Origin: Erysipelotrichaceae bacterium
GTDB taxonomy: Bacteria; Bacillota_I; Bacilli_A; Erysipelotrichales; Erysipelotrichaceae
DNA: 35,618 bases
Direction: 5' to 3'
NCBI GenBank assembly: GCA_009773735.1
Contig: WSYG01000013.1
Location: 1 to 35,618 of the forward strand
The position numbers were made by a program, and so were the translations under genes. Shown here one piece after another: positions 16,801 to 24,764 of this stretch. The notes beneath the pieces were generated by a model. That model did no database searches. It was not told the DNA's origin and worked only from the letters and a program-made list of their open reading frames with translations. How positions within the stretch are numbered: position 1 is the first letter of the stretch; each line of letters begins with the position of its first letter.

Positions 16801-17217
16801 ATGAAATTTGATCTCAGTCATCTTACCCCCTTACAATTTGAAGTTACTCAAAAAGGCGCAACCGAAAGACCTTTTACAAATCCTTATGATCATCTGTTTG
16901 AAGATGGAATTTATGTTGATGTAGTATCTGGCGAAGCACTTTTTTCATCCAAGGATAAGTTTGATAGTGGATGTGGGTGGCCAAGTTTTACCAAACCCAT
17001 TGATCCCAATCAAGTTGTTTCCAAACGTGACATCTCTTTTGGGATGATCCGAGTTGAAGTCAAATCTAAAGAAGCAAACAGTCATTTGGGTCATGTCTTT
17101 GATGATGGGCCTAAAGGATTACCGCGCTTTTGTATCAATGGAGCATCTTTGCGTTTCATTCCCAAAGAACAACTTGAAGAGCAAGGATATGGCCAATACA
17201 AGGCACTCTTTGATTAA
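16801..17217 (+). CDS. msrB: Peptide-methionine (R)-S-oxide reductase MsrB
   Basis: The 138-residue product repairs oxidised methionine (R-sulfoxide form) in proteins. GCGWPSF (Cys58), [10 protein letters not shown] and [11 protein letters not shown] are the family signatures, and Cys111 in the last is the catalytic residue. The two C-x-x-C pairs that bind structural zinc in many MsrBs are missing: the first site reads V-S-G-E. This is the zinc-free form common in Gram-positive bacteria. The ribosome binding site AAGG is rather far (11 nt) from the ATG. A SWIM-domain gene follows after about 29 nt without a terminator between, so the two are probably one transcript. The position after a sulfur-redox gene fits an oxidative-stress theme but may be chance. 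Confidence 0.97.
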   Translation: MKFDLSHLTPLQFEVTQKGATERPFTNPYDHLFEDGIYVDVVSGEALFSSKDKFDSGCGWPSFTKPIDPNQVVSKRDISFGMIRVEVKSKEANSHLGHVFDDGPKGLPRFCINGASLRFIPKEQLEEQGYGQYKALFD

Positions 17218-17246
17218 ATATGATAAAATAAAGGCAAGGTAAAACC

Positions 17247-17801
17247 ATGCCCTTTAAACTTAGAAATTTCACAGCGCGTACCAGAGCTTTGGTTCTACAA
17301 AGAGCCATCGATTTGGTCGATCATCAAAGTGTATTACTTTTAGATCATGATGATGAGCATGCTCAAAGTCATGTCCAAAACAATCGTGGGGGGATCTATC
17401 ATGTCGAGATCCGTTTTCGTGATGAAGAAGTTGTATTTACCCATTGTGACTGTCCTTATCGGGGCGTAGGTCTATGTAAACATACCGCAGCGAGTCTATT
17501 ACAGTTGTTAGTCGTTCAAGGTTTTGATCTAAAATCCATCAAAAGCAGTGAGTATCACTTCAATGATGCGGATATCGATGAAGAGAATGAAGAAGATTTG
17601 GTCCTAAAAGAACTCATTACTGAAATCAACAACGATAAATACTTTGATCTGTTTCAATTCTTAGCTTCTCAAGATCGTGAACAACTCTTAGGCTTCATCG
17701 GACATTACCTTGAAGAAAGTGAAGATATTCGACTTGTCGTCATGGCTTATCTATGGTATAAAGGTGAGCGTCAAACGCCAACCAAAGATTTTTTATCGTA
17801 A
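17247..17801 (+). CDS. Small SWIM zinc-finger protein
   Basis: The 184-residue protein has one recognisable domain, a SWIM zinc finger at about residues 70-95: THCDCPYRGVGLCKHTAASL, that is C-x-C-x7-C-x-H. SWIM domains bind DNA or proteins and often sit in SNF2-type helicases; here the domain stands alone without helicase motifs. The C-terminal half (about 100-184) is acidic and probably helical, rich in Asp and Glu (DADIDEENEEDLVLKEL), with no further motif I know. AAGG stands about 9 nt before the ATG. It likely shares the msrB transcript and ends in a terminator whose stem begins at the stop codon. The function is unknown. Confidence 0.75.
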   Translation: MPFKLRNFTARTRALVLQRAIDLVDHQSVLLLDHDDEHAQSHVQNNRGGIYHVEIRFRDEEVVFTHCDCPYRGVGLCKHTAASLLQLLVVQGFDLKSIKSSEYHFNDADIDEENEEDLVLKELITEINNDKYFDLFQFLASQDREQLLGFIGHYLEESEDIRLVVMAYLWYKGERQTPTKDFLS

Positions 17802-17821
17802 AGGTGCTTGGCACCTTTTTT
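17801..17821 (+). terminator. Terminator after the SWIM gene
   Basis: AAGGTGC at 17801-17807 pairs with GCACCTT at 17811-17817 (loop TTG), followed by T residues to 17821. Confidence 0.85.
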
Positions 17822-17834
17822 GTTGGTTAAAAAA

Positions 17835-17902
17835 TGGCACTAATCTTCGTTGACAACCTTATAGAACGAACTGTTGTGGGTAGCTAAAGACTAACCTATA
17901 CT
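17835..17902 (+). promoter_or_regulatory. Mannitol operon promoter with candidate MtlR site
   Basis: TTGTGG at 17874-17879 and TATACT at 17897-17902 are 17 nt apart. TGGCACTAATCTT at 17835-17847 begins 62 nt upstream of the -10; nearly the same motif begins 61 nt upstream of the mtlR -10. A poor -35 with an upstream conserved box suits an activated promoter. A small hairpin (AGGTG at 17911-17915, CACCT at 17921-17925) lies in the leader. Confidence 0.6.
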
Positions 17903-17954
17903 ATGCATGAAGGTGTTTATCACCTATTCTCACATTACCGAAAAGGGAGGTACT

Positions 17955-19010
17955 ATGAAAGAGAAGATTCAAAGTTTTGGTCGTTTCCTTAGTGGCATGG
18001 TTATGCCGAATTTGGGCGCATTCGTTGCTTGGGGATTGATCACTGCATTGTTTATTGGAACCGGTTGGTTACCGAATGCTACATTCGTTAAACTCGTCGA
18101 CCCAATGATCTTGTATTTGTTGCCGTTATTGATTGGTTATACTGGCGGTAAGATCGTACATGGCCAACGTGGGGCAGTTGTTGGCGCAACAGCTACGATT
18201 GGGGTTATTGTTGGTGGTAGTATCCCAATGTTCTTGGGTGCTATGATCATGGGCCCAATCACAGCTTGGGTATTAAAACAAATCGACAAAGTTTTGGAAG
18301 ACAAGATTCCTTCTGGATTTGAAATGTTGGTTGCTAACTTTACCGCTGGTATCGTTGCTGCTGCATTCGCTGTTATCGGTTTAGCTGGTGTAGGTCCGAT
18401 CGTTACGACCGTTACCAATTGGTTTGGAAGTGGTGTTCAAGTCATCGTTGATGCTGGTTTATTGCCACTTGCTTCTTTGGTTGTTGAACCTGCTAAAATC
18501 TTGTTCTTAAATAATGCCATCAATCACGGCGTGTTTGGTCCTTTAGGGATCGCTCAAGTTGCTGAAGCTGGCAAATCTATCTTCTATCTTATTGAAACAA
18601 ATCCTGGACCAGGCCTTGGTGTCTTGGTTGCTGCTTGGTTCTTTGGAAAAGGCTTGGCAAAAGATTCTGCTCCTTCTGCCATCATCATCCACTTCTTGGG
18701 TGGTATCCACGAAATTTATTTCCCATATGTCTTGATGAATCCGTTGCTGTTGGCTGGCGTTATCGCTGGTGGCGCAACTGGCGTCTTCACCTTCGTTCTC
18801 TTGAATGCTGGATTGGTTGCTCCTCCATCACCTGGTTCGATCTTCGCTTTATCCGCTATGGCTTCTGGTGATCTATTGAAAGTCTGGTTGGGTATTGCAT
18901 TATCTGCTGGTGTCTCCTTCTTTGTTTCAATGTTGGTCTATAAATTTACAGAAACAAAATCTGATTTAGAGGAAGCCACAACAGTATCAAAAGCCAACAA
19001 AGGCATCTAA
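17955..19010 (+). CDS. mtlA: PTS mannitol-specific IIC component (membrane permease)
   Basis: The frame is open from ATG 17907, but I place the start at ATG 17955, where GGGAGG lies 5 nt ahead and the family's usual N-terminus ([18 protein letters not shown]) begins. The 351-residue product is only the IIC domain of the mannitol permease. It keeps the mannitol signatures, such as [32 protein letters not shown] and [18 protein letters not shown], whose G-I-H-E loop binds sugar. The usual IIB and IIA parts of a full-length MtlA are not fused here; IIB is the next gene, starting directly after the stop codon. It carries out uptake and phosphorylation of mannitol together with IIB and IIA. Confidence 0.95.
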   Translation: MKEKIQSFGRFLSGMVMPNLGAFVAWGLITALFIGTGWLPNATFVKLVDPMILYLLPLLIGYTGGKIVHGQRGAVVGATATIGVIVGGSIPMFLGAMIMGPITAWVLKQIDKVLEDKIPSGFEMLVANFTAGIVAAAFAVIGLAGVGPIVTTVTNWFGSGVQVIVDAGLLPLASLVVEPAKILFLNNAINHGVFGPLGIAQVAEAGKSIFYLIETNPGPGLGVLVAAWFFGKGLAKDSAPSAIIIHFLGGIHEIYFPYVLMNPLLLAGVIAGGATGVFTFVLLNAGLVAPPSPGSIFALSAMASGDLLKVWLGIALSAGVSFFVSMLVYKFTETKSDLEEATTVSKANKGI

Positions 19011-19298
19011 ATGACTGCGATTAAGAAAATTGTGTTCGCATGCGACGCTGGTATGGGATCCAGTGCCATGGGGGCAAGCACCCTGAAAAAGAAATTGAAG
19101 AACGCGGGAGTCGATATAACAGTGGCTCATACCTCGATTGAGGATGTTCCATCTGATGCTCAACTCATTGTTACTCATGAATCTTTGGCAGCGCGTGTAC
19201 GCAAAGAACACCCTGGCGTAGAAGTTGTTACCATTCGTAATTTCGTTGGAGCACCTGAATACGACTTGATCGTTAAACGTTTTACGGAAGATAAATAG
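19011..19298 (+). CDS. PTS mannitol-specific IIB component
   Basis: This 95-residue protein is a stand-alone IIB domain. VFACDAGMGSSAMGAS carries Cys11, which takes phosphate from IIA and gives it to mannitol during transport. The start codon touches the stop of the IIC gene, so the two are translationally coupled. It is clearly similar to the IIB domain of the IIB-IIA protein at 21530, though many positions differ after the active loop, so the locus has two transport IIB domains besides the one in MtlR. The two copies may differ in regulation or partner. A strong terminator follows at once, which leaves this pair as a two-gene transcript. Confidence 0.95.
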   Translation: MTAIKKIVFACDAGMGSSAMGASTLKKKLKNAGVDITVAHTSIEDVPSDAQLIVTHESLAARVRKEHPGVEVVTIRNFVGAPEYDLIVKRFTEDK

Positions 19299-19302
19299 CC
19301 AT

Positions 19303-19325
19303 AAGGAGTCTTCGGACTCCTTTTT
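19303..19325 (+). terminator. Terminator between the IIB gene and mtlR
   Basis: AAGGAGTC at 19303-19310 pairs with GACTCCTT at 19315-19322 around a TTCG tetraloop, followed by T residues to 19325. Confidence 0.92.
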
Positions 19326-19330
19326 ATTTT

Positions 19331-19397
19331 TGGCACTAAGTCTTAGAGCACAATTCAATCGTGTCACTATCAAATCTAATTAAGCATGGTCTATAAT
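19331..19397 (+). promoter_or_regulatory. mtlR promoter with candidate activator box
   Basis: TATAAT lies at 19392-19397 and no -35 is recognisable at the right distance. TGGCACTAAGTCTT at 19331-19344 repeats the box found before the mannitol IIC gene and begins 61 nt upstream of the -10. The -10 is only 6 nt before the proposed ATG at 19404. Confidence 0.55.
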
Positions 19398-19403
19398 GGA
19401 CTT

Positions 19404-21533
19404 ATGACACAAAGACTCGCTATTTTAAGCCCACGAATGATTCATTGTTTGACTCTGTTATCTGACAGTGACAGTTTTAAAACAGTCAATGATCTCGCAA
19501 ATGTCTGTAAGACCAGCAAACGTACTTTGTTTAGAGAAATGAAAGACATCAATGGGATCTTGAAATCTTATCAGTTGTCGATCATCTCAAAGACAGGGTT
19601 GGGTATCAAACTGGATGGATCCAATGATGATAAGTTACACTTCAAAAGCCTCTTACTTCAAATCTCTGCCAATCAAGGCATTTTAGATAAAGATGATCGT
19701 CAACAAGCCCTCTTAGCTGAACTATTAAAAAACAAAAGTCTACAAAAATTAATTACCTATGCGAATCTATTTCAAGTTTCAGAAGCCACGATCTCCAATG
19801 ACATCAATGGGATCGAACCTTTACTCAATGACTATAAGATTACCCTGATTAGAAAACCTGGACTCAATCTGTATTGTGAAGGAAATGAAGAAGACTTTAG
19901 AAAAGCCATCACTGATTTTATTTATACTCATATGGAAGAAGATAAGTTTACTCGCTTGATCTCTTCGACCAAAACACCTTGGGACATCGAAGATTATTTC
20001 CGTCATCAAGGACCAGACAGTATTCTCAACGTCCTCAACAAGGACATCTTGTGGCAAGTCATTCAGGTCTTGCAGGATAATGATACGGTATGGGCCAATC
20101 GTTTGGCTCAAAATTCCTACATTGGCCTGATCTTGCATTTAACTATTGCGATTGAACGGATGCGTAATCATGATCCCATTTTGATCAATGAAGAACTGTT
20201 GAATCGCTTAAAAAAAGATCCCATGTTTGATCGAGCCAAAGAACTCGCTGAACATTTCGAAGACGAATTTGACTTAAATTTCCCGATGGAAGAACTGGCT
20301 TATATCACCATGCATTTAAAAGGAGCAAGACTCCTTCATATCGAAGAAAGTCCCATCAGTGACGTTGAAGATGTGGTTAGTCCATATGAACTTCAACGTT
20401 TGGTATATCAGTTGGTCGACTACTTTGAAGACATCACCAAATCCAGTGTTAAACAAGATGATCTATTGATTTCTGGATTGATTACTCACCTAAGACCAGC
20501 TTTAACGCGTATTAAGTATCAGTTACAGATTCGCAATCCTTTATTAAAACAGATTCAAACTCAATATTCAGAAGTCTATAAAGTTTCCTTGTTGGCCACT
20601 GAACGCTTAGGTAAACAAAACAACATCGCTTTCAATGAAGACGAGATTGCTTATCTAGCTTTACACTTTGGGGCAGCACTAGAGCGTCTCAATCAAAACA
20701 AACCCAGAAGGACTGTGAATGTTGCGGTCTTATGTGCATCAGGTATAGGCATCAGTGCCTTATTGGCATCAAGAATCAAACGTTTGTTTAAAGAAGATAT
20801 CCATATTGTGCCTAGATCACAGTTTGATCTAGAGACTCTACATAAAGAGAATTTCGACCTTTTGATCACTACGATGGAAATCAAACCAACAAAGATCCCA
20901 GTCATCATGGTCAATCCGTTGTTATCCGATGCTGATATTGAAATCATTAAGTCTCAAGTCTATGCTTTAGCAATGTTACCTAAAAAGATAAGCGACAGTG
21001 TTTTGGATCAACAAGATAACATCACAGTCATCAAAGAAATCTCCTCTTCATTAAGTGCATTGATCGACAATGTCGACGTGGTCAATGTAAAATCTTCTTT
21101 GACCAAAGATCAATTGTTGAATTTAGTAGGCTATCGCATTGGTAAAAACGAAACCCAAGGCAAACAAATCGTGGCTGATCTAAAGGCTCGTGAAGTCATG
21201 GGTTCTGTCATCATGGATGACGAAGGATTTGCGTTATTCCATGCAAAAAGTTCGGGTGTTGATCAACCAGTTATGATGGTGTTTAGACCTGACCAAGGAT
21301 TCCTAGAAGCCTTTGATTCTCAAAAAATCAAAGTCGTTATCATTTTACTTGTTCCGCCTTTAGGTGAAACGATCTTAAGCCGATTTATGAGTATATTGAC
21401 CTCATCTTTACTCGAAGATGAGCTCTATAAAGCTGCTGTATTTGGTCAAGATAAAAGCATTCTCAAAGCAGAAGTCAGAAAAGTCCTTAATGATCCCTTC
21501 AATGCGTGGATCATGGGCCAGGTGAAACTATGA
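19404..21533 (+). CDS. mtlR: Mannitol operon transcriptional activator MtlR (BglG-type with PRDs, IIB and IIA domains)
   Basis: The frame opens at 19386, but the TATAAT box at 19392-19397 would then lie inside the gene. ATG 19404 is the better start (709 residues, beginning MTQRLAIL). Two HTH regions (residues about 10-60 and 100-150) come first, then two PRDs with histidines in HLTIAIERMRN, MHLKGARLL, THLRPALTRI and LHFGAALERL. An EIIB-like domain has VAVLCASGIGIS with Cys444, and an EIIA-like domain has FALFHAKSSGV with His613. This is the MtlR layout of Bacilli, where phosphate from HPr and from the PTS tunes DNA binding so that the operon is switched on with mannitol. The stop overlaps the next ATG (ATGA). 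Confidence 0.94.
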   Translation: MTQRLAILSPRMIHCLTLLSDSDSFKTVNDLANVCKTSKRTLFREMKDINGILKSYQLSIISKTGLGIKLDGSNDDKLHFKSLLLQISANQGILDKDDRQQALLAELLKNKSLQKLITYANLFQVSEATISNDINGIEPLLNDYKITLIRKPGLNLYCEGNEEDFRKAITDFIYTHMEEDKFTRLISSTKTPWDIEDYFRHQGPDSILNVLNKDILWQVIQVLQDNDTVWANRLAQNSYIGLILHLTIAIERMRNHDPILINEELLNRLKKDPMFDRAKELAEHFEDEFDLNFPMEELAYITMHLKGARLLHIEESPISDVEDVVSPYELQRLVYQLVDYFEDITKSSVKQDDLLISGLITHLRPALTRIKYQLQIRNPLLKQIQTQYSEVYKVSLLATERLGKQNNIAFNEDEIAYLALHFGAALERLNQNKPRRTVNVAVLCASGIGISALLASRIKRLFKEDIHIVPRSQFDLETLHKENFDLLITTMEIKPTKIPVIMVNPLLSDADIEIIKSQVYALAMLPKKISDSVLDQQDNITVIKEISSSLSALIDNVDVVNVKSSLTKDQLLNLVGYRIGKNETQGKQIVADLKAREVMGSVIMDDEGFALFHAKSSGVDQPVMMVFRPDQGFLEAFDSQKIKVVIILLVPPLGETILSRFMSILTSSLLEDELYKAAVFGQDKSILKAEVRKVLNDPFNAWIMGQVKL

Positions 21534-22243
21534 GAATTCCAAAGATCATCGTTATATGTGATGCTGGGATGGGTTCTAGTGCTTTAGGGGCAAGTCTTTT
21601 AAAGAAAGAACTCAAGAAAAATGGCTTGATTGCGGATGTATCGAATGCATCAATCGATGACGTTAATCAGTATGCCGATATCATCGTTACTCATCACAGT
21701 TTTGTTGAACGCATGAAGAAACATTATCCTAAGGCTCAGCACTTTGGCCTCATGGATTTCATTACCATAGACAACTATAGAAAGGTCATAGATAAGGTAA
21801 AACAAATGACAACACCAGCAGTCTTATTAAAGGAGAACATCAAGATCAATTGTCCAACGGTTGATTCTGATACTGCCATCGTTTTGGCTGGACAAAATTT
21901 ACTAGAAAGCGGATATGTTCAAGAGAAATACATACAAGGCATGCTTGAAAGAGACCATAGTTTATCTGTCTTTATGGGCAATTACATCGCTTTACCGCAT
22001 GGTGAATATGAGTATAAACAATACATCAAAACCAGTGGAATTGTGGTTCATATCTATCCGCAAGGCATAGATTGGCATGGTGAAGTGGTTAAACTAGTTG
22101 TTGGTTTAGCAGGCCAAGGTGAAGATCATATGATCATCTTATCGAATATTGCAACTGTCTTCTCTGAAGAAGAAGATGTGCTTAAAGCCATTACTTATCA
22201 AAATGTCGATGAGATCTATGCTCTACTGACACAGGAGGAATAA
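21530..22243 (+). CDS. PTS mannitol IIB-IIA fusion protein
   Basis: I take ATG 21530, which overlaps the mtlR stop and has AGGTG before it; an upstream ATG at 21506 would add residues inside mtlR. The 237-residue product joins a IIB domain (residues 1-90, VICDAGMGSSALGAS with Cys10) and a mannitol-type IIA domain (about 97-237, YIALPHGEYEYK with phosphorylated His157). It supplies the IIA needed by the separate IIC and IIB proteins. A second in-frame start, ATG 21806 at residue 93, has AAGG 8 nt before it and sits exactly at the domain junction, so a free IIA may also be made. mtlD follows after 2 nt. Confidence 0.93.
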   Translation: MRIPKIIVICDAGMGSSALGASLLKKELKKNGLIADVSNASIDDVNQYADIIVTHHSFVERMKKHYPKAQHFGLMDFITIDNYRKVIDKVKQMTTPAVLLKENIKINCPTVDSDTAIVLAGQNLLESGYVQEKYIQGMLERDHSLSVFMGNYIALPHGEYEYKQYIKTSGIVVHIYPQGIDWHGEVVKLVVGLAGQGEDHMIILSNIATVFSEEEDVLKAITYQNVDEIYALLTQEE

Positions 22244-22245
22244 TC

Positions 22246-23382
22246 ATGAAACAATCCGTTCATTTTGGGGCAGGGAATATCGGAAGAGGCTTCATTGGTT
22301 TACTGTTGAATGAATCAGGTTATCATGTGACATTTTTAGATGTCAGCGATTTACTGATCAATGAACTCAAGGCGAGAAGATCATACACTGTTGAATTGGT
22401 TGGTCAAGAAGTTACTGAAATCAAAGTAGAAGGCGTAGATGCTTTAAACAGTAAAACTGATCTTGATCAAGCTCAACAAGTTTTGATGAATGCCGATCTC
22501 ATCACCACGGCCGTTGGTCCCAATATATTACCGCTGATTGCGAAACAATTGGCGAGTGTATTTGAAGCCAAGGCTACCAATAAAGTTCATCAGTTGGTCA
22601 ATGTTATTGCCTGTGAAAATACAATAGGAGGATCTTCTCAAATCTATAATGCTTTGGTACCTCTTTTAAGTCCTAAAGCTAAATCATACCTAGATACTTA
22701 TGTTGGTTTTCCAAATGCGGCAGTCGATCGTATCGTTCCCAATCAAATAAATGTAGATCCGTTATGGGTCAAAGTAGAACCATTCTATGAATGGGTCATC
22801 GATGCGACCGCAATCAAAGGTGAACTTCATATCGAAGGCATGCATCAATCCAATAAATTAGAAGCTTATATCGAACGTAAACTCTTTACCGTCAATACTG
22901 GACATGCAGCTGTTGCCTATGCTGCGTACCAAAAAGGCTATGCGACAATACAAGAAGCTATGAAAGATGAATCGATCGTAGAATTGGTCAGTGGGGTTTT
23001 ACATGAGACTGGGGCTTTGATAGTCGCTAAGCATGGTTTTAAATCCGATGAACAAGATACTTACATTGAAAAAACCTTAGAGCGATTCCGTAATCCATAC
23101 TTAAGTGATGAAGTATCACGGGTCGGACGTTCACCTTTACGTAAACTATCCAGCTCTGATCGATTCTTTAGACCTTTCAGAGAATGTATCGATCGTCAGT
23201 TGCCTACAGAACATCTTGAGATAACAATCGCCAATGCGATGAAATATAACAATCCTGATGATGATGAAGCTAAGAAACTTCAAATTCTGATCCAACAAAA
23301 TGGTCAACGAGAAACCTTGTTGGAAATCAGTGGATTCTCAGCCTATCTAAAACACATAGACGCCATCTTATCAAAACTCTAA
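22246..23382 (+). CDS. mtlD: Mannitol-1-phosphate 5-dehydrogenase
   Basis: The 378-residue enzyme oxidises mannitol 1-phosphate to fructose 6-phosphate with NAD+, the step after PTS uptake. The N-terminus VHFGAGNIGRGFIG is the NAD-binding glycine loop characteristic of MtlD. VIACENTIGG and YVGFPNAAVDRIVP follow, and the C-terminal domain has KLFTVNTGHAAVAYA with the conserved catalytic region. AGGAGG lies before the ATG. It is last in the mtlR, IIB-IIA, mtlD transcript and is followed by its own terminator. Length and motifs are complete. Confidence 0.97.
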   Translation: MKQSVHFGAGNIGRGFIGLLLNESGYHVTFLDVSDLLINELKARRSYTVELVGQEVTEIKVEGVDALNSKTDLDQAQQVLMNADLITTAVGPNILPLIAKQLASVFEAKATNKVHQLVNVIACENTIGGSSQIYNALVPLLSPKAKSYLDTYVGFPNAAVDRIVPNQINVDPLWVKVEPFYEWVIDATAIKGELHIEGMHQSNKLEAYIERKLFTVNTGHAAVAYAAYQKGYATIQEAMKDESIVELVSGVLHETGALIVAKHGFKSDEQDTYIEKTLERFRNPYLSDEVSRVGRSPLRKLSSSDRFFRPFRECIDRQLPTEHLEITIANAMKYNNPDDDEAKKLQILIQQNGQRETLLEISGFSAYLKHIDAILSKL

Positions 23383-23404
23383 ACCGGAACTTTCCGGTTT
23401 TTTT
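23381..23404 (+). terminator. Terminator after mtlD
   Basis: AAACCGGAA and TTCCGGTTT at 23381-23400 form a short-loop stem beginning in the stop codon, followed by T residues to 23404. Confidence 0.88.
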
Positions 23405-23434
23405 GTGCCTTAATCAAGGTGCAAATATAAAAGT

Positions 23435-23451
23435 TAGTAAACGCTTACAAA
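23435..23451 (+). promoter_or_regulatory. Candidate cre (CcpA) site upstream of the acyl-CoA operon
   Basis: TAGTAAACGCTTACAAA matches the Gram-positive catabolite-responsive element consensus WTGNAARCGNWWWCAWW at 16 of 17 positions as I align it. It ends 5 nt before the -35, where CcpA would be placed to activate rather than block. No ccpA gene is in the window. Confidence 0.55.
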
Positions 23452-23456
23452 TTTCG

Positions 23457-23511
23457 TTGACAAGGCAATATCTATCCCTTATATTGAATATGTAAGGTGA
23501 ATCACTATTCA
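23457..23511 (+). promoter_or_regulatory. Promoter of the thiolase-Liv-CoA-transferase operon with operator-like repeat
   Basis: TTGACA at 23457-23462 and TATATT at 23480-23485 at 17-nt spacing make the strongest promoter in the window. Just after the expected start site lies TGAAT-CACT-ATTCA (23498-23511), a perfect 5-bp inverted repeat that resembles half-sites of TetR-type fatty-acid regulators. The TetR gene at the end of the operon is a candidate binder. Confidence 0.7.
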
Positions 23512-23543
23512 TGTTTAAGATGATCACCATTTGGGGAGAAACC

Positions 23544-24752
23544 ATGTCAAAAGTATACGTCGTAAGTGCTAAAAGAACTGCACTTGGATCTTTCTTAGGG
23601 GCACTTAAATCTGTACCTGCTGGTGAATTAGGCGCAAGCGTCATCAAAGCTGTTTTATCTGAAACTAAAATCGATCCAAGTGTGATCGATGAGGTCATCA
23701 TGGGCAACATTCTGCCTGCTGGTCAAGGCCAAGGTGTTGCGCGACAAGCATCACTTAAAGCGGGTGTTCCTGTTACTGTGCCTGCTTATGGGGTCAATAT
23801 GGTTTGTGGTAGCGGTATGAAGAGCGTTATGTTAGGTTATACCTCTATCAAAGCTGGTTTATATCATGTGGTTGTTACCGGTGGTGTTGAAAACATGTCC
23901 TCTGCGCCATACTTAGTTCCTAAAGAAGTGCGAACAGGAACAAAAATGGGTCCACTTACAATGAATGATCATATGCTTTCAGATGCGTTGTGGGATGCTT
24001 TTGATGGTCAACATATGGGTGTTACTGCAGAAAACATCGCACAAAAATATAACATATCCAGAGAAACTCAAGAGGCATTTGCGTTTGCTTCACAATCTAA
24101 AGCCATCAAAGCTGTTGATTCTGGTGTATTTAAAAATGAAATCGTTCCTTTAACGATCAAAGTCGGTAAAGAAGAAATCGTATTTGAAAATGATGAGTAT
24201 CCAAATCGTAAAACAGATATCGCTAAATTGTCGAGTTTAAGACCTGCCTTCGTTAAAGATGGTTCCGTTACAGCCGGAACATCCTCTGGTATCAATGATG
24301 GCGCAAGTGTAATCCTTCTGGCTTCTGAAGAAGCCATCGAGAAATATTCATTAATCCCTCTTGTTGAATTGGTGGGGATTGGACAAGGCGGTGTTGAGCC
24401 ATCGCTTATGGGTTTAGGTCCAACCCCAGCGATTCGACAAGCATTGAAACATGCGGGATTAAAGATCGATCAGATCGAACTCTTTGAACTTAATGAAGCT
24501 TTTGCGGCTCAATCTTTAGGGGTAGTCAGAGAATTGGCTCAAGAATATAACGTTACAGAAGAAAGCATCTTAAATAAAACCAATCCTAATGGAGGTGCCA
24601 TTGCTTTAGGACATCCAGTAGGAGCCAGCGGTAATCGTATCATTGTGACTTTGGTCCATGAAATGTTAAGAAAAGATTTAAATTATGGATTGGCTTCCTT
24701 ATGTATCGGAGGCGGTATGGGTACCGCTGTCATCTTAAAGAAAGTGAACTAA
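23544..24752 (+). CDS. Acetyl-CoA acetyltransferase (thiolase)
   Basis: The start is ATG 23544, where GGGGAGA lies just upstream; an earlier ATG at 23511 in the same frame has no ribosome binding site and falls in the operator-like repeat. The 402-residue product is a complete thiolase of the biosynthetic (thlA/phaA) kind. VCGSGMKSV has the acyl-accepting Cys88, GHPVGASGNR has His357, and CIGGGMGTA has Cys387, the base that activates the second acyl-CoA. It condenses two acetyl-CoA to acetoacetyl-CoA or runs in reverse to cleave 3-oxoacyl-CoA. It opens a long operon next to an SDR reductase, a pairing typical of hydroxybutyryl-CoA metabolism. Direction here is unknown. Confidence 0.95.
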   Translation: MSKVYVVSAKRTALGSFLGALKSVPAGELGASVIKAVLSETKIDPSVIDEVIMGNILPAGQGQGVARQASLKAGVPVTVPAYGVNMVCGSGMKSVMLGYTSIKAGLYHVVVTGGVENMSSAPYLVPKEVRTGTKMGPLTMNDHMLSDALWDAFDGQHMGVTAENIAQKYNISRETQEAFAFASQSKAIKAVDSGVFKNEIVPLTIKVGKEEIVFENDEYPNRKTDIAKLSSLRPAFVKDGSVTAGTSSGINDGASVILLASEEAIEKYSLIPLVELVGIGQGGVEPSLMGLGPTPAIRQALKHAGLKIDQIELFELNEAFAAQSLGVVRELAQEYNVTEESILNKTNPNGGAIALGHPVGASGNRIIVTLVHEMLRKDLNYGLASLCIGGGMGTAVILKKVN

Positions 24753-24764
24753 AGAGGAAAAAAT

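Noticed and set aside
17835-17852. Sigma-54-like TGGCAC-N5-TTCG upstream of the mannitol IIC gene
   Set aside because: The TTGC half is poor, a normal -10 with 17-nt spacing lies downstream, and MtlR here has no AAA+ domain that sigma-54 promoters require.
17907-17954. Longer mannitol IIC beginning at 17907
   Set aside because: No ribosome binding site; it would start at the transcript start and include the true GGGAGG of ATG 17955.
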